This document shows, piece by piece, positions 6,147 through 13,052 of a stretch of 14,453 nucleotides of DNA. The notes under the pieces were generated by a model. It was given only the letters and a program-made list of their open reading frames with translations. It was not told the DNA's origin and ran no database searches. The position numbers and the translations under genes were made by a program. Within the stretch, counting starts at the first letter, position 1; the number at the start of each line of letters is the position of its first letter. Source of the DNA: Oscillospiraceae bacterium (GTDB taxonomy: Bacteria; Bacillota; Clostridia; Oscillospirales; CAG-272). The stretch lies in NCBI GenBank assembly GCA_009788105.1, contig WQSD01000009.1:1-14453 (forward strand), given 5' to 3'.

Positions 6147-7437
6147 AACAAAACTAAAAGTTTGTCTGGTTGCTCTTATGTGCATGGTTTTACTTATAGC
6201 AACGGTTATTACTTCTCATGGTCATGGACTGTTTGTGCTGACCGCTCCTGAATCAGCGGAAGGACACGAGTTTGGCTCGGCGTTTCCTGGCGGAGCAAAG
6301 GTTCATGCCGAAATAGGCGAAACAGTCGTAGTAACCGGAGGCTGGGGATACAACTTCCTTGGACCAGATGGTGCAGTGCATACTGGATTTTACCACCGTG
6401 TCACCCTTATCGCCCCAAACGGAGGGAGTTCGGTGCTTGAGCACAGCTGGTTTCACCAGCGTGACGGCCGTGACAATCACGACGCACCCATACGTATCGT
6501 GCCGTTCAGTCAAATCGGCACAGGCGCATTCCCCAGCGGCGGAAGACACAACGTCTTTTTGCAAAGCACTTTTGTGCCGCAAAGTGAAGGATACTATCAA
6601 ATTGTATTCGAGCGTTTCAGAGCGGCAGGAAACTTTGCCACCGCGGGACACGAGAACTATGGATTACTGATTGTGGACACAGTTCACACAGTCGTAATGG
6701 TGGGCGACCCTGCCGCCACAGCAGACACAGGCTTCGCTCGACCAAGCGGGACAGGTCGATTGACTATTATCCCAACAAATGATGTTGGACGCTTGTCACA
6801 TGATGATTACGAATACATGGAGGGGATTCTGTTGCTTGATGGCGTACCTGTGCCCAACCAACGTATTCGTGTCAACATCCCAGGGCTTGGTATTTTGGAT
6901 GGCTCTGGCGGTCACAACGCATGGCTAACGCCCGATGACTTCTCGACAGACGCTAACGGAGGATTCCGTGTGCCGATTCCAAGGCTTGGTCCTACATCGC
7001 CCGGATTTTACTCAATTCAAGTGCCTGCGTTTCAAGTGACCGGCACGGCGGGTACTTTGCGTGCAACCGATGGAAGTGTTGTGTACGGCTATGTAACTCG
7101 TGGTGTGGGTGACGAAGCTGTAACGACGCACGAACGCATAAATTACACCCGCATAAACGAAGTGTTTTTGTACCACTTCTTCCTTCCGGCGGGAGAATAT
7201 CGCACAGAAGCACCACCTGCAAGACCTGTCGACCGCCCAGACGCACCACCATCGGTAGACAATAACGGGGGCGGCACCGGGACACCTACTCCCCCTCCTC
7301 TTCCGCCTGTGGATGGTGTGGACATTGACTTACCAAATCTTTTCACTATCGGAAACATAATTGGCTTTGTCGGCGGCGGAGTGATGCTGCTTGCGGCGGG
7401 TGTGTTTATCGGCTTAGGGCTTGCCAAGAAAAAATAA
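6139..7437 (+). CDS. Large exported DUF4198-like protein with Pro-rich stalk and membrane anchor
   Basis: This 432-residue protein has a signal peptide (about 1-26) followed at once by SHGHGLFVL, a His-rich mature N-terminus like that of DUF4198 proteins (formerly linked to nickel/cobalt uptake, COG5266). A long beta-rich ectodomain follows, with GGWGYNF, several histidines (FHQRDGRDNHDAP), and LDGVPVPNQRIRVNI ... DFSTDANGGFRVPI, the repeated DUF4198 'G.P..N..V.....TDA.G.F' pattern. A Pro/Gly-rich stalk (about 357-397), one membrane helix (about 402-427) and a lysine tail end the protein. It overlaps the preceding gene by eight bases. Topology is therefore an extracellular domain held off the membrane on a flexible stalk. 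Ligand unknown; metal or metal chelate is suggested by histidines and regulation. Confidence 0.8.
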   Translation: MLKTKLKVCLVALMCMVLLIATVITSHGHGLFVLTAPESAEGHEFGSAFPGGAKVHAEIGETVVVTGGWGYNFLGPDGAVHTGFYHRVTLIAPNGGSSVLEHSWFHQRDGRDNHDAPIRIVPFSQIGTGAFPSGGRHNVFLQSTFVPQSEGYYQIVFERFRAAGNFATAGHENYGLLIVDTVHTVVMVGDPAATADTGFARPSGTGRLTIIPTNDVGRLSHDDYEYMEGILLLDGVPVPNQRIRVNIPGLGILDGSGGHNAWLTPDDFSTDANGGFRVPIPRLGPTSPGFYSIQVPAFQVTGTAGTLRATDGSVVYGYVTRGVGDEAVTTHERINYTRINEVFLYHFFLPAGEYRTEAPPARPVDRPDAPPSVDNNGGGTGTPTPPPLPPVDGVDIDLPNLFTIGNIIGFVGGGVMLLAAGVFIGLGLAKKK

Positions 7438-7503
7438 TAAAAGAGTGATTGACCTGAATCCGTCTTATTCACCCCCCAAAAAAAACATTGTGGAGAAACA
7501 CTT

Positions 7504-9669
7504 ATGAAAAATTTTAACATTAAAAAAACAAATAAAATCATTGCGGTTGCATTAGCGGCTGTTATGATTATGACAATGCTGTTCGCGTGCGGCGGCAATG
7601 GAGGGGATACTACACCTCCCAACAATGGTGGAAACAACCCACCAATCAACGGCAATGATAGCCTATTTGCAGGCATGATGCCCGACCGTGTATTCGTGTT
7701 AGACCACTCGGCTTTGGACATTATCTATACGCTTGGCTTTGGCGACAATGTGGTGGGCGTTTTGGGTGGCAGAAGTGCCGCAGATGCTACTCACTTGAAT
7801 CACTTCCTTGAAAGCCCTGCGGTGCGAGTTCTTGATATGCACCTTGGTGGTATGGGTTCGGCAGTTACAACAGCAGGCGGCGGAGTTTTTGCCAATGCTC
7901 CGAACACCAGAATCACAGGCTCGACCATTTTCGGGAACAGAGCAGGGGACATAGTTTATGATGTCGCGCGCGCTCATGCGAATTTGGACGGGGGTAATAA
8001 CCAATTTGGCGTTGTTGTGTCAAACAGCGAAGAAACGCCGTTTGTTCTACATAACACGTCCGAGTTAAACGCAGAAGATGCTCAGCTTTTGGCAAGGCTT
8101 CAAGCTCTCACAGTGCCAACGCGGACGCCATCAGGCACAGGTGTGACAACATGGGCGGAGCTTCAATCGGCGGTAGCTGGTGCGGAATCGGGCGATGTAA
8201 TCCGTATTGGTGCGAACCTGACCATGAACAGCGTTTTGGTCATCGAGCAGGACATCACCATTTACGGAAACGGCTTTACGCTGACCAAGTCTGCTCCTGT
8301 TGTTGGTGCGCCGATAATTATCCGTGGCGGATATGACGTGAACGTGACTATACAAAATATTGTGTTTGACGGAGCGAATTATGACAACGCCAAGCCATAC
8401 ACAGGCACAACATACGACGGCGGAATAATCCGCAACACTGCTAATCTTACCATCTCTAATGCGATATTCAAAAACGGATTCTCGCACATGATTACAGGCG
8501 GAGTTGGTCTTGGCGGAGCGATTTTCTCTTCTACGCCTGCGGATAGTGAGCCAGTCACTCTTGCCATTTTCGACAGCTTTTTCTACAACAACTTTGCCGG
8601 TCGCCAAGGCGGCGCAATTCGCTCTACAGGCGTGCTGTTTGTTGAAAACACTTACTTTATAAACAACACAGAAACACGTAGCGGCGGCGGTGCGATTTCG
8701 GCGAGTGGTGCTACCACAATCATTGACAGCACTTTCTTTGGAAATGTAGCCGCGCATGGTGCAGTTACCGAAAACAGCTTTGGCGGTGCGATTCACTTCA
8801 CCGGGAATAATCCGATGATTATCGAGGACTCTATCGTTGTTGGCAACACAGCAGGTGCAATTCCTACGGCAGAGGGTGGGGCGGCAACGAACATTGAAGT
8901 TTTCCTTACGATTGACGCTGATTTAATTATCATTGGTGCGGGTCTTGCACATCTTTATGAAACTGTGTTCAGTCAAATTGCACCCACATTGCTTATTAAC
9001 GCACCGATAGACCACGAAGACGGCGTATTTGCAGGAGCATTCGAGGCTGCACGAATGATAGCACCTCTTTGGAATGCCCAAGAAGAGGCAGAAGCACTTA
9101 TCACAAACTTGACCGAGAGATTTGATGCAATTTCCGCAGTAGTCGCTCAAAGAAGCGGCGTTGCAGTCACCCTTACATCAGGTGCCGCCGCGACTGCTCC
9201 TGATGGTGGTTTCCTTATTGCAGGAGAAACTGCGTTTGAGAGCGGACTACTTGGCATAATGGGCTTTACACACTTTGACCGCAATGCCATACCTGCACAT
9301 TTTGCTGATGCAGTTGAAATGAGCAATTATGCTGCCGATTTGATAGCAACCGCGTATCTTGCAGGCGAAGAAATTGAAGTTACCCTGCAAGATGTTATGG
9401 AAATGTTCATTGCTTGGGTAGATAATAACCCGAACATTGACTATGTTATCGTGTTCAGCAATGAGTTTGCGACTATTGACGAGGCGACAGCGGGCGGGCG
9501 TGTCATTAACGCACAAGGTGTTACCACATTCACTCCCGACTTTTCGGCAATAAGTGCAATGCAGAGCTATGCTGATGGGTACTTTGCTTTCTTCAGCAAT
9601 ACGTCAAACACTAACGGCTTGGGCAGATTGGCAGGTCAGTTGACGGCGTTAGAAACGATTTTTGGATAA
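7504..9669 (+). CDS. Lipoprotein: TroA/FepB-type binding protein with inserted parallel beta-helix
   Basis: This 721-residue protein has a lipoprotein signal with lipobox LFAC (Cys29) and a Gly/Pro/Asn-rich linker (about 30-52). Residues 60-89 (PDRVFVLDHSALDIIYTLGF then VVGVLGG) match the start of ABC siderophore/metal binding proteins of the TroA/FepB class. From about 457 the fold resumes (GGAATNIEVFLTIDADLIII), followed by IAPTLLINAP, a long helix and the C-terminal lobe to 721. Together these parts give about 320 residues, the normal family size. Between them (about 117-455) is a beta-helix of polymorphic-outer-membrane-protein type, with GGAI, GGGAIS and 'I.DS.F..N' rungs. GGAG at 7492-7495 precedes the start. 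No permease or ATPase is adjacent. Ligand unknown; iron chelate, haem or corrinoid are possible. Confidence 0.8.
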   Translation: MKNFNIKKTNKIIAVALAAVMIMTMLFACGGNGGDTTPPNNGGNNPPINGNDSLFAGMMPDRVFVLDHSALDIIYTLGFGDNVVGVLGGRSAADATHLNHFLESPAVRVLDMHLGGMGSAVTTAGGGVFANAPNTRITGSTIFGNRAGDIVYDVARAHANLDGGNNQFGVVVSNSEETPFVLHNTSELNAEDAQLLARLQALTVPTRTPSGTGVTTWAELQSAVAGAESGDVIRIGANLTMNSVLVIEQDITIYGNGFTLTKSAPVVGAPIIIRGGYDVNVTIQNIVFDGANYDNAKPYTGTTYDGGIIRNTANLTISNAIFKNGFSHMITGGVGLGGAIFSSTPADSEPVTLAIFDSFFYNNFAGRQGGAIRSTGVLFVENTYFINNTETRSGGGAISASGATTIIDSTFFGNVAAHGAVTENSFGGAIHFTGNNPMIIEDSIVVGNTAGAIPTAEGGAATNIEVFLTIDADLIIIGAGLAHLYETVFSQIAPTLLINAPIDHEDGVFAGAFEAARMIAPLWNAQEEAEALITNLTERFDAISAVVAQRSGVAVTLTSGAAATAPDGGFLIAGETAFESGLLGIMGFTHFDRNAIPAHFADAVEMSNYAADLIATAYLAGEEIEVTLQDVMEMFIAWVDNNPNIDYVIVFSNEFATIDEATAGGRVINAQGVTTFTPDFSAISAMQSYADGYFAFFSNTSNTNGLGRLAGQLTALETIFG

Positions 9670-9694
9670 TACAAGAAAACAATTATCCCAAAAG

Positions 9695-9722
9695 GCGGGA
9701 CGCAAGGGCGTCGTCCCCTACA
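9695..9722 (+). repeat. Dispersed palindromic repeat, copy B
   Basis: Second copy of the unit at 382-410, 28 bases long, with GACGC/GCGTC arms and the same ending GTCCCCTACA. It differs from copy A only by one missing base and one substitution in the loop region. Confidence 0.8.
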
Positions 9723-9744
9723 GGTTTTGGCTGTTCCGTTTGAC

Positions 9745-9766
9745 GGGCGGGCATGGAAACCCGCCC
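9745..9766 (+). repeat. G+C-rich hairpin of a dispersed repeat
   Basis: GGGCGGG (9745-9751) pairs perfectly with CCCGCCC (9760-9766) around CATGGAAA, followed by CTACGGG. It follows repeat copy B and is not followed by a T-run, so it is more likely a dispersed palindromic repeat than a terminator. Confidence 0.7.
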
Positions 9767-9814
9767 CTACGGGTCGCTTTTGGCAAGAAGCATACCCTCC
9801 CGCACCCACCTTCC

Positions 9815-9846
9815 GTCCTCGCTGAAGCCACATCGTGCTGAACAAC
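9815..9846 (+). repeat. Dispersed non-coding repeat, second element, copy B
   Basis: Counterpart of 471-505; the shared core CTGAAGCCACATCGTGCTGA differs at two of 20 positions. It lies downstream of the palindromic repeat, in the same order and orientation as at the left end of the window. Confidence 0.65.
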
Positions 9847-9994
9847 GAGTATTCGCTGTACCCTTATTTGGGTTTAAGACTTGAAATTTGGTTGTTGTTT
9901 TTATTTCATTACAACCTTAATGACGATGCCATTTTTTTGAGGAATTCCAATATAACTCTGCAGGGTTAATCAACATGCCCAGAAAGACTTGCAA

Positions 9995-11242
9995 ATGAAA
10001 GATACGACAGCTATTAACCTAAATCTCGAAAGTATAAACGCATTGGCGCAACAAGAGTGCGAATCCATTGAAAAAATGAGAGTTTCTTGCAGTCTGCAAG
10101 GTGCCGAGTATTTCCTTGAACTCGCCGTGCAGTATTTTGATGTCGATCGCATACAAAAGCAATATCCAAAGGTTATTGTTTTAGGTACAGCATTGCCACC
10201 CGAAATAGTCTATGCCTTCACCACCGAAAACCCGCTATGGGTCTTCGGTGGTAGTCGTGCAATGACCACCGTGTCAGACAGCGACGTTCCGCGGGATACT
10301 GACCCAATTTCCCGTTCAATGCTTGGATACCTGCAAGCGGCAAGTCACATGGCGAAGAATGCGCTGGTGATTGTGCCGATAATTTCGGACAACCAGCGAA
10401 AACTTGCCTACATTTTGCAAGACCAAGGTTGGAAAGTGGAGTGTGTCCATGTGCCCGCTTATGCAAGTATTGGCGGCGACTGTTACAACGACGAAATGGA
10501 GCGTTTAAGCGGAGTGTTGCGCGCCCATCTTGGTAAGCGTGTGCCATCGTTCAAAGGTGCGACACTATTTATGGAGAAAGTCGGTGTGGCGATTCGCAGA
10601 TTCACCGAGCTTTCCTCTGCACGTAGCGATGTTATCTTCGGTTCGGTGAGAATGCTTGTACAAAGCAGTTTTTTCATGGCGCAGGATTTGCAGAAATGGC
10701 TGACGCACCTTGAAAAACTCTCGGACGAACTGGCAGCACTTCCCGAAACACCCGCAAGCGACACGCCAAAGCTGATGATTGTCGGTTCGCCCATATACTT
10801 CTGCTGTTACAAAATTCCCTTCCTGCTTGAGGACATAGGGGTTAATCTGTGCAGCTATGTTGACCCGGGGCTGTATCGCTTTGACCAACCACGAAAATTT
10901 GGAAAGAGAATCACACTCTCGTCGATTGCGAAAGCACAGCTCGGCTACGATATGTCCGGCGCATTTATCGACAATGACGCGCTACTTGCTAAACTGCAGG
11001 AGCAGGTCGAAACGGTGCAACCTGACGGCATAATCTGGCACATTCTGCGTGGGCAGAACGAGTACGATTTTGAGCTATTGCGTTTAGAGAAATTTATATC
11101 AGAAAAAATGAACTTGCCCGTGTTCCGATTAGAAACCGACTACCAATATCAGGACGTCGAACAGATGCGTATTCGCATGGAGGCGTTCTCCGAGCTTATA
11201 TCACATCGCAAGGCTGCACGAAAGGGGTTAGCAAATGAGTAA
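9995..11242 (+). CDS. HgdB/2-hydroxyacyl-CoA-dehydratase-like subunit lacking cluster cysteines
   Basis: This 415-residue cytoplasmic protein is paralogous to the 13043 product. Shared blocks include ALPPEIVYAF, IVPIISDNQRKL, MIVGSPIYF and the C-terminal DGIIWHILRGQNEYDFE ... RLETDYQYQDVEQMRIRMEAF, all typical of the HgdA/HgdB/BcrBC and double-cubane families. At each place where the paralogue has a likely cluster-ligand cysteine, this protein has something else: ALPPE for YCVMVPQE, ISDNQRKL for TCDCKKKL, ISRSML for ACPLV, VDPG for ETCMG, LRGQ for LRGC. It probably cannot hold a double-cubane cluster and may be a structural or substrate-binding partner. A TTG at 9989 is an alternative start; the ribosome site is weak, so the start is uncertain. 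It overlaps the next gene by eight bases. Confidence 0.82.
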   Translation: MKDTTAINLNLESINALAQQECESIEKMRVSCSLQGAEYFLELAVQYFDVDRIQKQYPKVIVLGTALPPEIVYAFTTENPLWVFGGSRAMTTVSDSDVPRDTDPISRSMLGYLQAASHMAKNALVIVPIISDNQRKLAYILQDQGWKVECVHVPAYASIGGDCYNDEMERLSGVLRAHLGKRVPSFKGATLFMEKVGVAIRRFTELSSARSDVIFGSVRMLVQSSFFMAQDLQKWLTHLEKLSDELAALPETPASDTPKLMIVGSPIYFCCYKIPFLLEDIGVNLCSYVDPGLYRFDQPRKFGKRITLSSIAKAQLGYDMSGAFIDNDALLAKLQEQVETVQPDGIIWHILRGQNEYDFELLRLEKFISEKMNLPVFRLETDYQYQDVEQMRIRMEAFSELISHRKAARKGLANE

Positions 11243-13052
11243 AATATGGGGCAAAGTGAAGCAAACCCTGTTCGGAACTTCGATTCAGACACTTGTATTT
11301 GCGGTGATTGCCATATCTCTTGTTGTGTTGATGGCGTTTTTCGCAGGCGCAGTGCCGTTCCACGAGTTCGACATGACTGCCCACGCATATCAAATGGTGG
11401 TAGAGCAGTCGAGCGAGCGACACCCCGACCATGCGCCGCTGTCATTTACATATCGCGGTAATACTATTGTGTTGACCCGGTGCATTTCGGTGAACGAAGA
11501 CGCAGAGATAGAAGTCTTTGCCACAAGTCGTTTCGGCACAGTAAGGCTTAGCGAGGCGAACATGGCGAACCTAAGCCCGTATCTTTTGGGTAGCTTTGTC
11601 GCTGTGTATCCTGTGCAGGTTGTCCCTATCGAGGGACAGTTGATTCCGCGCCGCATATCCGCCTCGGTTAAGACCGACCTACGCACAGTGCAGTCTAATA
11701 CCGCGCTAACGCCCATGCTAAGCGATTCCCGCGTAATGCTGGAAATAGGCATGAGCAACGCACGCCGAATTTTTGCATACTACGGCGGTATTCCGCTGGC
11801 GAACATGAACATCTATGTCACATTTGCCAATGGCAGACGAGAGGCACGCACCACCGACGCATACGGCTATATCCCAAATGTGTCCATTCGTGAGATTCGC
11901 CGCGGGGTGAGCGTGGAGTATTCACCGAACTATATCAATACCTTTATTCAGACATATATGCCGCAAAATGCGCGCATTATCTCTCCCGCTATCGTGCCAC
12001 TACTCACGCTGACGCTGATGACAGCGATTGCCATTGTGGGTTGCGTGTTCTTTCGCAAAATGTACGAAAAACGCAACCTGCCAGCGAGCTACACAGACGT
12101 GAAAGGCAAGCGCGGTAAGGTGAAACTTCGCCGTGCGCCTGCGTTTGTCATTGTGCGGTGGGTGGTGATGATTGCAAGCTTTGTGCTGCTTATTTGGGGC
12201 GGCAGACTGCTTGGGGTGTGGTTCGAGGAAATCACAATCCCAGTCTTTGCCTGCGGCAGAAACAACGAGGAGCAGCTTGTCGGCAGTGTGTGTTACTATA
12301 TGTCCAGCCTGAACGTGCTGTTCACCTTGCCGTGGCAGACTATTGCCATGTTCTTCGGCGGGCTAATTGTCCCGCTGGTGCTGTTCGGCAGGTTGCTGTG
12401 CGGCTTCGTGTGCCCCATGGGGCTGGTGCAGGATACACTCCACGTCACACGCCAAGCCACTCGCACTAAGGGGATTTCCCTGACCGACAAGCTGTACGCG
12501 CGGCTATCGCTGATAAAATGGACGTTCGTGTTGCTGTTTCTCGGCATGGCATTCGTCGCACTCGACTTTTGCATGATTTGCCCGGTTGGCGTGTTCTCGC
12601 CCGCCCTTGCAGGGTTCAAATTCAGCATCTTTATTGGTGGATTCATCGCGCTGTTCGTGCTGGTCGGCAGTTTCTTCAAACAGCGGTTCTTCTGTCTAAT
12701 CTGCCCCCTTGGAGTGATTATGGGGCTGTTCCACAAAATCTCCCTTGTGCGCCTGAAAAAGGACGTCACCGCCTGTACCGAGTGTGGTGCGTGCTATGAG
12801 GCGTGTCCGATGGGTATCAAAATCATCTACACCGAGCGGGAAAAGACGGACGTGACCACCATTAACTGCATTATGTGCGGCGAGTGTGTCCGTCATTGTC
12901 CCGAAACAAACGCGCTTGCCATCACGCTGTGCGGCAAGAAAATTTACAATGCCGACCGCGAGAAATTCATGAAAGCTAACGCACAGGCTACTCCCAAAAG
13001 TGGGAAAAAACACGCTGACTGCAAAGGAGGAGGGTGCGGAAAATGCAAATAA
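11235..13052 (+). CDS. Membrane polyferredoxin (NapH/NosR-like) with extracytoplasmic DUF4198-like domain
   Basis: This 605-residue protein has a membrane helix at about 17-40 and an extracytoplasmic beta-rich domain (41-248) with GIPLANMNIYVTFANG and TTDAYGYIP, the same pattern as in the two exported proteins upstream. About five more membrane helices follow. NapH/NosR-type motifs are CGFVCPMG (C389, C393), CMICPVG (C446, C449) and CLICPLG (C487, C490). Two [4Fe-4S] ferredoxin motifs come next: CTECGACYEACP (514-525) and CIMCGECVRHCP (545-556). The tail ends CKGGGCGKCK. Positive-inside reasoning puts the ferredoxin domain in the cytosol and C340, C353, C446 and C449 near the outer face. It likely moves electrons at the membrane. 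AGGGG at 11223-11227 is the ribosome site. It overlaps the genes on both sides, which encode the HgdB-like pair, so they probably share electrons. Confidence 0.87.
   Translation: MSKIWGKVKQTLFGTSIQTLVFAVIAISLVVLMAFFAGAVPFHEFDMTAHAYQMVVEQSSERHPDHAPLSFTYRGNTIVLTRCISVNEDAEIEVFATSRFGTVRLSEANMANLSPYLLGSFVAVYPVQVVPIEGQLIPRRISASVKTDLRTVQSNTALTPMLSDSRVMLEIGMSNARRIFAYYGGIPLANMNIYVTFANGRREARTTDAYGYIPNVSIREIRRGVSVEYSPNYINTFIQTYMPQNARIISPAIVPLLTLTLMTAIAIVGCVFFRKMYEKRNLPASYTDVKGKRGKVKLRRAPAFVIVRWVVMIASFVLLIWGGRLLGVWFEEITIPVFACGRNNEEQLVGSVCYYMSSLNVLFTLPWQTIAMFFGGLIVPLVLFGRLLCGFVCPMGLVQDTLHVTRQATRTKGISLTDKLYARLSLIKWTFVLLFLGMAFVALDFCMICPVGVFSPALAGFKFSIFIGGFIALFVLVGSFFKQRFFCLICPLGVIMGLFHKISLVRLKKDVTACTECGACYEACPMGIKIIYTEREKTDVTTINCIMCGECVRHCPETNALAITLCGKKIYNADREKFMKANAQATPKSGKKHADCKGGGCGKCK
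13024..13033 (+). promoter_or_regulatory. Ribosome binding site deciding the 13043 start
   Basis: AAGGAGGAGG ends nine bases before the ATG at 13043. The in-frame GTG at 13034 directly abuts it and is too close to be used. Confidence 0.8.

Larger units (their letters stand above)
9670..9994. other. Intergenic spacer with dispersed repeats
   Basis: This 325-base gap lies within an otherwise compact gene series. It contains a stem GGATAAT/ATTATCC straddling the stop codon (9664-9670 with 9682-9688), palindromic repeat copy B, a G+C-rich hairpin (9745-9766), the second dispersed repeat and an A+T-rich stretch. No GTTAG-N6-CTAAC operator is present, and I cannot identify a convincing promoter, so the following genes may still be co-transcribed with 5613-9669. 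No credible gene is seen. Confidence 0.65.

Noticed and set aside
7143..7721. 192-codon antisense frame across the 3' end of the DUF4198-like gene and the start of the lipoprotein gene
   Set aside because: It is the complement of the Pro/Gly-rich stalk and signal region; low complexity and no domain.
8131..8796. 221-codon antisense frame inside the beta-helix lipoprotein gene
   Set aside because: It mirrors the repetitive Gly/Asn codons of the beta-helix; the sense protein is well supported.
9664..9688. GGATAAT/ATTATCC stem at the lipoprotein stop codon as a terminator
   Set aside because: Short A+T-rich stem followed by CAAAAGG rather than a T-run, so termination is not supported.
9975..9998. 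Seven-codon open frame whose stop overlaps the ATG at 9995, a possible leader peptide
   Set aside because: No ribosome binding site, no attenuator-like structure, and a peptide this short is expected by chance.
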